Notes under the pieces: model-generated | Told to the model about the DNA's origin: nothing | Seen by the model: only the letters and a program-made list of their open reading frames with translations | Database searches by the model: none | NCBI GenBank assembly: GCA_019633425.1 | Contig: WSUB01000068.1 | Span: forward strand, 62,001-126,000 | DNA: 64,000 nucleotides | Direction: 5' to 3' | Origin: Tulasnella sp. 424 | Lineage: Eukaryota > Basidiomycota > Agaricomycetes > Cantharellales > Tulasnellaceae | Part shown: piece by piece, positions 9,262 through 20,150 of the stretch | How the letters are laid out: the number at the start of each line of letters is the position of its first letter | How positions within the stretch are numbered: the stretch's first letter is position 1 | Translations under genes and position numbers: made by a program

Positions 9262-10101
9262 ATGGAAAACTTCAACCTCGACGATCTCTGGAGCCTTGAA
9301 AGCTCCTACGAAGATGAACGCGTCCGCGACCCGATTGCGGAATTCACCCAAACCTTTGACCCACTCACTAGTCTCCTTCCCGACCCCCTTCTTTCCGGCA
9401 TCACAACATCGTTGTCGCCCCCGCCGTTGTCGGAACCGACCGACACCGTTTCCTCTGCGTTGACGGATGAAGAAACGGCACACATCGACAATCTCATCTT
9501 CTTCGGAGTCGACGCCCCAGTCCTCCCTCCCGACCTCCTGATTCCGCCTGTGGCCGCGGCCGAGACGCCCCCTGCTCTTGATCCCGTAGTACCTCAGCTT
9601 CTTCCAACTCAACCGACCGCGTCAAGCGTGTCGTCATTACCTGCCACCCCCACCTCCACCTTGTTTAACCCAACTACTACTTATGCAGCGCCATCGGTTT
9701 CGCCGCCGAGGCCAAAACGCCGCTTTTCCATTGCCACGGGGGACGAACCTAACGAACCTCAGGAGTCTACTCCGGGTCCGTCAGATCCTCGACCATCCAA
9801 GCGACCGCGTTTCTCCTATCCGGGGGAGTCTTCATTCCAACTCGACACCCGTGTGGCGCCTCTCGAGCTCAAACCCATCAAGTCCGCCGGTCGGCCCATC
9901 GACAAGCCCCCTCGCGCTGCCCGCACTGATTACTCTGCGTGTCGGTGCCCTGGCGGCCTGACCTCTAATCCGGCGCGACATTGGCGAACCTGCCCTTACA
10001 ATCCGAACGCGGGCGAGAAGCGTTTCAGGTGCGAGCTATGCGGTAGGCAGTTCACAAGGGAGGATAACAAGTTCCGCCATATGGAGGATTACCATCAGTA
10101 G
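9262..10101 (+). CDS. C2H2 zinc-finger protein, unit D (subfamily 2)
   Basis: A 279-residue paralogue. It has MENFNLDDL at the start, the FDPLTSLLPDPLLSGITT motif, and a Ser/Pro/Thr-rich middle with a conserved PTxGPSDPRPSKRPR-like basic patch around residue 175 that may be a nuclear localisation signal. The C-terminal C-X-C-X10-H-X3-C cluster precedes a C2H2 finger (C-X2-C-X12-H-X4-H). An in-frame TAG two codons upstream of the ATG fixes the start. This is the last intact member of the array; beyond it only relics are found. Role unknown, probably nuclear nucleic-acid binding. Confidence 0.85.
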   Translation: MENFNLDDLWSLESSYEDERVRDPIAEFTQTFDPLTSLLPDPLLSGITTSLSPPPLSEPTDTVSSALTDEETAHIDNLIFFGVDAPVLPPDLLIPPVAAAETPPALDPVVPQLLPTQPTASSVSSLPATPTSTLFNPTTTYAAPSVSPPRPKRRFSIATGDEPNEPQESTPGPSDPRPSKRPRFSYPGESSFQLDTRVAPLELKPIKSAGRPIDKPPRAARTDYSACRCPGGLTSNPARHWRTCPYNPNAGEKRFRCELCGRQFTREDNKFRHMEDYHQ

Positions 10102-11839
10102 GAGTGTATGTTCTTTTTCTTTCTCTTCTCTTCTCTTCTCGAGCTCTTTTCTTTCCGTGTTTCCGCTTGCTTGGTTCCGTTGTTCTTGCGCACGAGTTCC
10201 TTCCCAGCATGTTGGTTTCATGTGTTTTCTTTGCCGCCTCTTGTTTTATTTGGCCTGTACTCTCGCTCTGGGGGAAAACACAATTTAGTTACCGGAAGGG
10301 GGACGGAGTCGATCATTTCGGCTGAAAGAATAAGTCACATATACGACGTAGACGTAAGGGACCAAAATCCTGTCCACTTTCAGGATCGGTCGATCTATTG
10401 CTCTGGTCACCGCTCCAGCCAATCGTGTTCAAGTCGTTTTTAATCACGATTGGACGTAGTACGTGGAAGCAGCTTCGTGGTGTTTCGTTGCTCTATGGAA
10501 GGGCCGTCTTCACTGGCTCGGGGTACCTGACTCCGCGAGTCGACCCTCCTTTCTGCGTGCGGGTAGGATTCGAATGCCCAACAGTTACCTACGCCACAGA
10601 CTCTATGAGAGACAGAACTCGCCAAAAGTATCCATATTTTTGGTATTTTGCCCACTGACGATGTCAAAGAGCGCGCGCCAGGGAGACTCGACTATGTCGA
10701 CACTCGGGCAGTATTCGACGAAAGGGGTGGGCAAAGAAATAGACTCCTCACTGGACGACCTGGAAGAATCAGAAGGCAAGGCAGAGTAAATTAGAGCTAC
10801 TCGAAGCAATGAAACGGAAAACGACATCCACAACGGATTAGGAGTTAAAAACCATGCACCGCAGGATGGCCTCAAGGGACCGCGTGCTCGAAGAGAGCGC
10901 ACGCGGGTTCCCCAGCCCCGATGGAGAAGCTATCAGAGCGGCGAAGAATCCGTACTCTTGGGCGTTGAACAGAGTAAAGCAGTCGAGACGATGTGATGGC
11001 AGAACGAGCATGGTGCGGGAAGGTTGTGCGATCAATAAGCAAGTTGGCCGCTGGCGAGCACCACGGTCTGGTCACTTCTCTATACGACTTCCCGCCACCC
11101 AATGGGACCTTGACAGTGGGGTAGGAGGATCGATTGATCCCGTCTAGCAGTCCCGAACCAAATGATGTCAGAGCCGAGCCAACCAACAAAGCGAACAGCC
11201 ACGTACCCAAGCATCAAACGCGCAGCGGCAGATTATGACTTGAGCTCGGCTACGTGATCCGCAAACGACTGGGGCGTGTCCAAAGGAGGCGGACAAAGAG
11301 GGTCCTAACGTACCAGGATGTACTGCCAACCCCGCCCCGCGAACCCTGTGCAAGGCTGCTCCCGAAAGAACAACGTTGCGAGCCTTCGAACCTCTCCGTC
11401 GTTCTCCTGGCTTCGGCACGAGAAGAAACGCATAAGAGCGGTTCGCCGACACATAGGCAACAGCCATCAGACCCACGGTCAGATAGGAAATGGCTGCCAG
11501 CAGAAGGAGCGTCAACAACGTTCATTCGATCGACCTTCGCGACAGGATGAGGTGGACAGAATGCAACTCACAGCTCCAGTTGCAACTAAGCAACGGGCAC
11601 TAGATCATTCATGCGGCCACCAAGTCGTAGAAATACAGGTCACGAGTAGGGAGGGGGACGCGGTATCCCAAGATGGAGAGGCGGAGGGGGTGGTTGGAAG
11701 TACGTCCTATGGGAGGGATGGTGTATAAAAACAGAGCTTTTGAATGGGGGACAAATCAATATATATGGTGAGGACATCAAGAGGTAGTGAGACCGGATCC
11801 AAATCCAGTACGGGCATATATGTACAATTAAACGCTTTG
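10102..11839. other. 3' region of unit D, then gene-free spacer
   Basis: Bases 10102-10290 are the pyrimidine-rich 3' region of unit D. From 10.3 to 11.84 kb I find no frame with recognisable protein features, no repeat shared with the rest of the window, and no RNA gene. A TATAAAAA sequence near 11725 lies in a sensible position for a promoter, but no gene follows it on the + strand. Confidence 0.4.
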
Positions 11840-11843
11840 GGGA

Positions 11844-12471
11844 TCACGTAACTGGTCGGAGATGATGTTGTCCGAACAATTCCTCCAAGGGTGTCAGGGC
11901 CCTTAGGTCGAGGATCTTCACCTCATGCGACGTCATCCCGCCGTAGCCGTCAGGGGCCATACATGGTTCTCTCGACCGACGCGTCGTCGTCGTCGTCAAT
12001 GGCGGCGGTGAGGGCGCACAGCGGGCGAATTCACTTACTTGCGGCTGCTCACATTTTCGAACCATACTAGCTACTCATCTGTACCGAACGCATCAATGAA
12101 GCTAATCTGTAAATATTCCATTAGCGATGGAGCCACTGTGAGGGACTCGGATGTGCGCCCCGACGACGGCGCCCAGTCCCAACGCGATGACCGCCTAAAG
12201 GTTAGACACCCGTGTCAGGCATTGAGAACGAACAAGTATGTACATTAATATTACGATATACATATCTACTCGAGTTAAAAGTTCGCCATGCGCCGTCGGC
12301 ATCGGCGTCGACGAGGCCGAGGCTGACGAGGACGATGACACGTCGGGCTAGAATACTATATATGATACCGTCCCTGCAGCAGTGAGACAGGCTAGAGAGG
12401 TTGAAGATCCAAGGTATGAGAGCCCCGATACTCTTGAAGTGGTTGTCCGCGATGATCTCGGACGAGATCAT
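11844..12471 (-). pseudogene. Decayed gene with hydrophobic segments, copy 1
   Basis: Read on the - strand, the stretch gives a conserved exon-like segment with a run ending in SLGLVDADADGAWRTFNSS. This is preceded by CCRDGIIYSILARRVIVLVS, which looks membrane-spanning, and followed by a second hydrophobic piece (AVIALGLGAVVGAHIR). A final exon-like piece starts MTSHEVKILDLRALTPLEEL. The same pieces recur on the + strand at 19.22-19.71 kb. The RDGxIY motif before a hydrophobic run is reminiscent of fungal multi-pass membrane proteins of the DUF6533 type, but the match is weak. No continuous spliced frame could be built. Confidence 0.4.
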
Positions 12472-12495
12472 TTCCGAGGGCCGGGGTTGCCGAAT

Positions 12496-12909
12496 TTATC
12501 CAGCAGTATTCAAGTCACTGTATGCTAGACCTGCCAATCGATAACCACAGGAAGTGAGCCTGAGATTTCTTGTACAACAGTCCCAAAATCCTACTCGAGG
12601 CTGTACGTCGCGTATGGCTTGACGTGTGTTAGACCCAAACACAGGTGAGAAACGGACATACCAAGGAAGCTCGCGATCGGTAATGTCGGGAATCAACACG
12701 CGACGGACGTGTAGAAAATAACCGCCCGTGTCCAGGACATGTTTGAGTTGAGAGAATGTAAGTAGTTCTGTGAGCGAAAATGAGGCCATGAAGATATTGT
12801 CGTAGGGAATGAACGCATCGTGTTTCGGCTTTGGAAGCCTCCCGAACATGGTCTGCATTTTCTCACACATTGCTGTCGTGCTCTGAGGAGTGCTCTCCCC
12901 TTGTGGCAT
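12496..12909 (-). CDS. Hypothetical protein, possible first exon of the adjoining decayed gene
   Basis: A 137-codon frame starts at a true ATG. The part reading IPYDNIFMASFSLTELLTFSQLKHVLDTGG looks like real protein, amphipathic and of balanced composition, whereas the last ~40 residues look random. I do not recognise the family. The frame is divergent from NLR1, whose start lies 317 bp away, so the two could share a promoter. Part of the 3' end (12.40-12.54 kb) has a diverged copy in the same orientation at 19.88-20.01 kb. It may be a broken gene rather than a working one. Confidence 0.35.
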   Translation of the reverse strand: MPQGESTPQSTTAMCEKMQTMFGRLPKPKHDAFIPYDNIFMASFSLTELLTFSQLKHVLDTGGYFLHVRRVLIPDITDRELPWYVRFSPVFGSNTRQAIRDVQPRVGFWDCCTRNLRLTSCGYRLAGLAYSDLNTAG

Positions 12910-13225
12910 GTTCGCCTGGAAATTTAAAGCATGAAGGTAGTACGGAACAAACAGAAAGGCACCTGTCTAATGGGGTAAGTTACCTGCCTCATGGGGCAAA
13001 TACGTCCATGTGCTTTGAGTGCCGTATTCATGTTTCTCGACCAAACATGCTGATTTCTCTCCGGTGTTTAAAATGGAAGCGTCTGGGTCGAAGCCTCGTG
13101 GATTGCCTCACCCCCCAGGGCTGTGTTAAGCGCTCATTCAACACCCACCGCTCCCTTTCCCTCTCTCACTTCACTTAACCTCCCAAACCACTTCCTCCAA
13201 CGTCTCCTCTTGTACACCCCAAATC

Positions 13226-16200
13226 ATGTCACGCCAACCGCCTCCGAAATCGCCTGCGATATCCGAACGATCCGCCCCAGTTCCAACAAATAGTGTCCCA
13301 AGGCAAGCGCTCGGCGATAAGGGGAAGCTGATGAAGAGCGCTGCAGTGACTCTACTAGAGGTGATCCCGCTTGAATACGGCAACGCTCGTCCGCTGACAT
13401 CCTCGATACACCAGGATACCAACTGGCCCCCTGAATCGAAAGATGCTGTGCAAGAGCTGGTTCAGACAATCAAAGCCTTACCCGACCTTCCTCAAGACGT
13501 ATCCCCTGTCAAGGATTCCGCTGAGGAGTTCATCCGGTATGTCTGACCTTCCGCAGGCCTGATAATATGCTAAACTTTGGGTCCGACAGCGTTCTGGAAG
13601 TGGTACAAGTCAATCTGGAGAACGCATCGGAGAAGTACGGAAAGAAGGAAAGGGGCCTCATGGCTGGAATAAAGCACACGATCTCTTCGTTACGTCCCGG
13701 CAAATGCACCCAGGTATTGCAGACGTGTCGGGAAGATATTGAAAAGGTCTCGACAACGCTTCGCGTGAGTCTACATATCAGTTTATTGTATCTCTTGTCG
13801 TGGGGTCGCTGATTTGTCCTTAACAGAGTCGCTTAGAAAGTATGGTTGCAATAGGTAAGCAGCTTCCTCACGCTCGTCCACGAAGCCAGACTGACTGATG
13901 CTAGGTTCTACTTCGTTAGAGAGCGCGGAACACTCAGAAATGCCGTCTGGCCTTCAAAATCAGTCAACTACGTCCCCATTTGACGTCCCGCGTGCTCCGG
14001 AATCGTCGGTTTCTTCAGGTCTTCTGGCGAAGACCGCTGAGCAGCCTACTTCCGAAGCACCTGCAACTAGTCAGCAACCATCCACCCGAGCCTCTCCACC
14101 TGACATCCCCGACGATCATGAAAGCCGTAGTCCCGTCCGAGATGCAGTCTTAACCGCCGCCAGGAAGACTTTCAAGACCGTTGAAACCATATCTGGAACG
14201 ATTCCCGCTGTTGGCGATTTTGTCGGAGTCGCCGCAAAAGTTGGATTGGCGTTTGTCGAAGTGATTGAGGTGAGACTCGGCTCATTTCTTTGTCTATTTA
14301 TTCTCTAACCTAGGATCTCCAGACCATGGACAAGAACGAGGACGTGGCTAAGGAGCTCGCTTCCCACACGTCCAAACTATCCACATACCTCGATCACATC
14401 AAGAAGTCGAACGCCGAGGACGGCGACGGACTGGCTGGACACATCCAAGATCTACATAGGTACGCCGTTTTTCATCAAGCAAAGAACTCGGGATTGCAGA
14501 ATAACGTCGCATATTGTCTAGGGAGCTTGAACGCATCCAGAACAAAGTTAGCCGCTGGAATTCCTTGGGCCGCTTCAAGAAGGCCTTTTCGGCTAGCGAC
14601 CATGCCGAAGAGCTAAAAGGTCATCAGGATACCGTTCAGAATGCGCTCGAGGAAATGCAGGTTCGTAATGATTCATGTCGGTCGTTCTCAATGTCCTCAC
14701 CTTGTTTCGATAATAGCTGCTCGTCAGTCTGAAAACCTCCGATCTCGTTATAGAACTAAGTAGGTATTGCTACGCTCGTTTGTAAAGAACTGGTTCTGAG
14801 GCTTTTACCTCAGAGAATAGCGAGCTGCGGGCGGAGCGAAGGCGTCTGCTTGGCTGCCTCGGGGATGGAAATTACGGAGCGAGAGGAAGCTCGATTGAAG
14901 AAGTCGTATGCCTTCCCGGCACGAGAGTCGAAATTCTGGACCGTATGAACAAGTGGATCAAAGACACATCGACCTCGGCGGAGCGGGTTCTCTGGATTCG
15001 AGGAATGGCGGGACGCGGGAAGTCGACAATCGCCTCGACGGTTGCCCATACCTGGGCGTCGAAAGGGTCCTGTGCCATCTTTCACTTCCGCCGGGGCCAG
15101 AATACGTCGGATGGTCAGTTTATCTGTGCCCTCGCCAGGCAACTCGGGAAAGACTTAGTCCCGGAAGTGAAGAACGCAATCCTGGCTTGCGTGAGGGAGA
15201 ACGAAGACATCGCAAAGGAACGCCTCGACCAGCAGTTCAAGACTCTCCTCGTCGGATCGCTCGGAAAACTGCAGGATCACGCCCACCCAATCATGATCGT
15301 CGTCGATGCCCTTGACGAATGCGAGAACGTCACCGAAGCCGTGCGCTTCGTTCGGCTCATTGATCAGCACTCTTCACTCCTCCCTACCAACGTCAAATTT
15401 CTCCTCACATGTCGCCCCGAAGCACCGCTCCTCGTCGCGCTCGAACCGAGGAAGTGGCATGCCGAAGACCTCGACTCGATATCCCACGTGTACGAAGATA
15501 TCACCAGGTTTATTCAACACTCGTTCGCGCAAATTCAAGAGGACCATGACCTTCCGGAGAACTGGGCTTCGTTGGCGGATGTCGAAGGCATGGTCAACAT
15601 GTCCCAAGGTCTATTCCAATGGGCTCGTACGGCGATTACGTACATCAGTGAAAGGGCGCCTGTTCAGCGACTACAGGAATTGCTGCAACACTCGTCAAAA
15701 TGGGGCGAGCTCGATTATTTGTACCGCCAAATTCTTTCCAAGGCGTTCGACAAGGCAGCAAAACACTCGATGCGAGAACAACTGTTGTCCTGGGTGCTGG
15801 AAACCCTCGTAGTAGCTCCCTATCCTGTATCACTCGAGGTCATCGCCTTCCTGCACGCCGACCACGAAATCTTCGAGGGTCAGGGGGACACTGTACAGTT
15901 TCTCCGGGGCGACCTTCTCGCGGACCTCAACTCCCTTCTTCACATCCCTTCATCCCTACACGAACCCTTGCGGTTGATGCACACATCCATTCGCGACCTC
16001 CTGGTGACCCGCAAACGGAGCGATCAGCATTATTTCATTGAACCGGGTCAAGCCCATCACCGCCTCACAGGTATAAGTCTCGGGATTATGGAACGCGACC
16101 TGAGGAAAAACATCTGTGACCTGTCCGACCTTTCAAAGGCGAATTCTGAGGTCCAAGATGCAGTAAAGAGTCATGTGTCCAAGGGACTTCAGTACTGCTG

Positions 16201-18092
16201 CCGTTCTTGGTCCATTCATTTAACAACTGGGATACCATGGTCGGGGACAAAGGAAGCGGCTGCCAACGATGTCCTATCCAAGTTCGAAATGATTAGCGAG
16301 GAGAAGCTCCTGGCCTGGCTCGAAGTCATGAGTTTGATCGGAGTAACAAATGAGGCGTTTACGGTAGCAAAGCAAGTGCACCGGTGGCTTCAGGTAAGCA
16401 CCACGGCCCAAATTATATTGCAGAAGATGCTCCGAATGGACTAACCCTGGCGTTTCACAGCAATGGCCCCCCGAGATGATTGGCAGTGACCTGGCCACCC
16501 TCTGGAATGACATGCAGCGATTCATCGCATCGTCTCTTGAGCCAATTTCGTTCGGCGCGCTGCACATCTACGCTTCAGCTCTTCCCCACTGTCCCTGGGA
16601 GACACAGCTGTGGGCAAAGTATGGCGGTCACGCAACAACTAGGATTCTCCATAAGCGGCAGCAAAGTTGGCCAGCTAACATTTGGACATCGTCCCTCTGG
16701 TCACCTGTATCCAAGGTCGTATTTTCACCGGATGGTGGGGTTATCGCATGTGTATTGAAGGACAAACCGATTCGGTTATTGGATGCTCAGACTGGGGCAC
16801 AGTTGGGTGACCCTCTGACCGGTCACAGGGGGCCGATCACGTCCGTTGTCTTTTCGCCGGACGGCAAGGCTCTGGCATCTGGGTCGGCAGACAACACGGT
16901 TCGATTATGGGATGCTCGGACTGGGGCGCAGTTGGGTAACCCTCTGACCGGTCACAGGGACTGGATCAGGTCCGTTGTCTTTTCGCCGGACAGCAAGGTT
17001 GTTGCATCTGGGTCGTATGACAAGACGGTTCGATTATGGGATGCTCGGACTGGGGCACAGTTGGGTGACCCTCTGACCGGTCACACGGAGCAGGTCACGT
17101 CCGTTGCTTTTTCGCCGGACGGCAAGGTTCTGGCATCTGTGTCGGGAGACAAGACGGTTCGATTATGGGATGCTCGGACTGTGCCACAGATGGGCGACCC
17201 TCTGACTTTTCACACGGAGTCGATCACGCCCGTTGTCTTTTCGCTGGACGGCAAGGTTCTGGCATCTGGGTCGGCAGACAAGACGGTTCGATTATGGGAT
17301 ACTCGGACTGGGGCACAGCTGGGTGACCCTCTGACCGGTCACACGGAGTCGATCACGTCCGTTGTCTTTTCGCCAGACGGTTACGTTCTGGCATCCAAGT
17401 CGGGAGACAAGACGGTTCGATTATGGGATGCTCGGACTGGGGCACAGTTGGGTGACCCTCTGACCGGTCACACGGAGTTGATCGCGTCCGTTGTCTTTTC
17501 GCCGGACAGCAACGTTCTGGCATCTGGGTCGAAAGACAAGACGGTTCGATTATGGGATGCTCGGACTGGGGCACAGTTGGGTGACCCTCTGACCGGTCAC
17601 AGGGACTCGATCTGGTCCGTTGTCTTTTCGCCAGACGGCAGGGTTCTGGCATCCGGGTCGAGCGACTACACGGTTCGATTATGGGATGCTCGGACTGTGC
17701 CACAGATGGGCGACCCTCTGACCGGTCACACGGACTCGATCAGGTCCGTTGTCTTTTCGCCGGACGGCAACGTTCTGGCATCTGGGTCGTGTGACAACAC
17801 GGTTCGATTATGGAATGCTCGGACCGGGGCACACCTGGGTGACCCTCTGACCGGTCACACGGAGTCGATCGAGTCTGTTGTCTTTTCCCCGGACAGCAAG
17901 GTTCTGGCATCTGGGTCGGACGACAAGACGGTTCGATTATGGGATGCTCGGACTGGGGCACAGTTGGGTGACCCTCTGACCGGTCACACAGAGTCGATCC
18001 AGTCCGTTGTCTTTTCGCCGGACGGCAAGGTTCTGGCATCTGGTTCGGAAGACGACACGGTTCGATTATGGGATGCTCGGACTGGGGCATAG
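13226..18092 (+). CDS. NACHT-WD40 STAND protein with MLKL/HeLo-like N-terminal bundle (NLR1), prematurely truncated
   Basis: A nine-exon model keeps frame throughout: 13226-13536, 13590-13764, 13827-13854, 13905-14269, 14314-14459, 14522-14660, 14717-14763, 14821-16393, 16461-18092. It gives 1471 residues. An N-terminal helical region (1-162) and a Ser/Pro linker are followed by a segment around 250-390 (FVGVAAKVGLAFVEVIE, then two long helices) that resembles the four-helix MLKL/HeLo class. The NACHT domain has Walker A GMAGRGKST near residue 465 and Walker B IMIVVDALDE near 560. Eleven WD40-type units of 43 residues follow. Such proteins act in fungal heterokaryon-type recognition and regulated cell death (family knowledge). 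A CAG-to-TAG change at 18090 ends the array early, so the product lacks its last three repeats and C-terminal tail. Confidence 0.8.
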
Positions 18093-18440
18093 CTGGGTGG
18101 CCCTCTGACCGGTCACACGGACGGGATCCTGTCTGTTATCTTTTCGCCGGACAGCAAGGTTCTGGCATCTGGGTCGAGAGACAAGACGGTTCGATTATGG
18201 GATGCTCGGACTGGGGCACAGTTGGGTGACCCTCTGACCGGTCACACAGCGTCGATCCAGTTCGTTGTCTTTTCGCCGGACGGCAACGTTCTGGCATCTG
18301 GTTCGGCGGACGACACGGTTCGATTATGGGATGCTCGGACTGGGGCACAGTTGGGTGACCTCTGACCGGTCACACGGACTGGATCAGGTCCGTTGTCTTT
18401 CATCCGGACAGCAAGGTTCTGGCATCTGGATCAGACGATG
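16830..18440 (+). repeat. 129-bp tandem repeat encoding WD40 units of NLR1
   Basis: About thirteen units of 129 bp (43 codons) are nearly identical at DNA level; for example, the run gttcgattatgggatgctcg recurs every 129 bp. Differences cluster at the codons following GH(T/R) and at the SGSxDxTV positions. High identity with localised variation indicates recent unequal exchange or gene conversion. Confidence 0.9.
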
Positions 18441-18684
18441 GGACCGTCCAACTGTGGGATACTCTCACTCGCCAAATATATATCGGATCCTTAGAGATTT
18501 CCACTGTTGGCAAGTTCCGCCTCAAGTCAAACTGGATATACCATGGTTCTAGGCGCTTGCTGTGGACACCAGTTCACCTCGGGCTTCTGTATTCAGCCAC
18601 AATCCTTTTCTCTCATGGAAGACTAGCTTGGCATTCCGATACAATGCTTTTTATTATTGATGTTTCTGAGTTCTTGGCACTTTA
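18093..18684 (+). pseudogene. Untranslated 3' remainder of NLR1
   Basis: After the nonsense codon at 18090 the WD40 frame stays open for two more units and then meets TGA at 18362. The cause is the loss of one C in the run gggtgaccctctgacc near 18358. In the shifted frame a further unit and a typical C-terminal tail (…[19 protein letters not shown]) can be read up to about 18684. This tail corresponds to the one at the end of NLR2. Two independent lesions mean the original C-terminus is not made. Confidence 0.8.
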
Positions 18685-18769
18685 GCCTTCTCATGCACAA
18701 TAGAAATTTCATCTATATATTTCAATTTCTGCGTACATGCTAAGCGCCGGTAGCTAACGAGCTTCAACA

Positions 18770-19160
18770 GCATACTACGGGTCCGTCGGCTCCTCGACCC
18801 GCCAAGCGATCGTGTATCTCCTATCAGGGGTAGTCTTCGTTTCAGCTCGACGCTACTGTTAAGCCTCTCAAAACGACCAAGAAGTCCGACGGTCAACCCT
18901 CGAGCTGCCCGCACCGATTACTCTGCGTGTCGGTGCCCAAGCGGCTCGACCTCTAAACCGGCGCGACCTTGGTGAGCCTGCCCGTACAATCCGAACGCGG
19001 GCGAGAAGGGTTTTACGTGCGAGATATGCGGCAAGCACTTCACGAGGGAAGGTAACAAGTTCCTTCACATGGGAGGACTATCACTAAGAGCGTCTGTTCT
19101 TTTTCTTTCCTTTCCTCTTCTCTTCTCTTCTCTTTCTGTGTCTCCTCTTGCTTGGTTCCA
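18770..19160 (+). pseudogene. Decayed subfamily-2 C2H2 gene and 3' tract
   Basis: Bases 18770-19086 match the last third of units B-D from the GPSDPRP patch to the finger. In-frame stops (tag near 18831, tga near 18973), a lost stretch before the CRC cluster and a changed final histidine region show that it is dead. The pyrimidine-rich 3' tract (19095-19140) is also kept. It lies 8.7 kb beyond the array, on the other side of NLR1. Confidence 0.75.
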
Positions 19161-19217
19161 TTGTTCTTGTGCGTTGCTTCTACGCATTGCAGTTTTACTT
19201 TGCCTGTACTCTCGCTC

Positions 19218-19710
19218 TGCATACGTATTCGAGACCGACGTGTCATCGTCCTCGTCGTCCTCGCCCTCGTCAACGACGACCTCGACAGCGCATGGCGAAC
19301 TTTTAACTCGAGTAGAAATGTATATCGTACTGCATATACTCGTTCTGATCAGTGCCCGACACCTTTGATGCGGTCATCGCGTTCGGACTGGTTGCCGTCG
19401 TCAGGGCGTACATCCCTCACGGTAGCTCCATCGCTTATAGAGTATTTACAAATGGGCTGTATTGATGCGCTCAATACACATGAGTAGTATGGTACGAAGA
19501 TGCGAGCGGCTGCAAGTAAGGAAATGTTTGCCTAGATGTGCGCCCTCACCGCCGCCGGCGAAGACGACGACGACGACGACACCGCGTCGGTCTGGAGAAT
19601 CAAAATATGACGTCGCCTGAGGTGACGATCCTAAAGGTAAGGACCCTGACCCATTTGAAGGAACTGTTCGGACGACGTCATCTCCGACGGGTTGCTAGCC
19701 GGCAAGCCCC
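19218..19710 (+). pseudogene. Decayed gene with hydrophobic segments, copy 2 (inverted relative to copy 1)
   Basis: The + strand here carries the same pieces as the - strand at 11.84-12.35 kb: VIVLVVLALV...SAWRTFNSSRNVYR, then the hydrophobic piece, then MTSPEVTILKVRTLTHLKEL near 19606. The two copies therefore form a diverged inverted pair around NLR1. No full gene can be read. Confidence 0.45.
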
Positions 19711-20150
19711 AAGGGTCCCCAAAGCGTTATCTATACGTATCATGACTCAAGCGACACTGGTGACTCTGGGCAGTATAGCCTAATCGCACGTCTTCGGTAT
19801 ACGTTCGGAGGAACACTCACACTCGGTGCTTTACTTAAATACAAGACACAATTGCATTTGCCTACCATATGGTCCCTGGGTGACGGCAGGCTTGGCAGTT
19901 GAAGATGCTGGGGATGAGAACCCTGATACTCTCCAAGGGGTTGTTCGTGGTCGGACGAGGTCAATTGATGGAATTACCTAGTAGGACGTCTAGGCCTACC
20001 GATTGATAAGGAACTTGGCTTGGCATTTCCTGTACTGTACTGAATAGGAATACGTACGCCGAAGACCATAGACCCTGTCGGACATAACCAATTCCGCTTT
20101 CCGACAGAAGACTGTGTGAGCCTGCTCCACCCCCTCCTGTACGTCCGAAT
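19711..20150. other. Spacer with a directly oriented copy of 12.39-12.54 kb
   Basis: Around 19.88-20.01 kb the + strand reads ttgaagatgctggggatgag and onward, matching ttgaagatccaaggtatgag at 12.40 kb in the same orientation. This neighbour of copy 2 was therefore not inverted with it. No gene is seen. Confidence 0.4.

Noticed and set aside
8868..9463. Coding gene formed by the spliced leader of unit D
   Set aside because: The frame stays open only in unit D. Units A and C have stops after 15-16 codons, so it is not a conserved protein; it is kept only as an upstream-ORF observation.
10540..10640. tRNA-like element (aggattcgaatgcc resembles a T-arm or B box)
   Set aside because: On neither strand can a cloverleaf be formed: the possible A and B boxes are about 12 nt apart and the T-stem does not pair.
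17353..18348. Long - strand frames across the WD40 repeats of NLR1
   Set aside because: They are antisense shadows of the 129-bp repeat. The + strand WD40 reading is clearly the coding one.
16830..18440. CRISPR-like regular repeats
   Set aside because: The repeats are contiguous 129-bp coding units without spacers, in a fungal gene.
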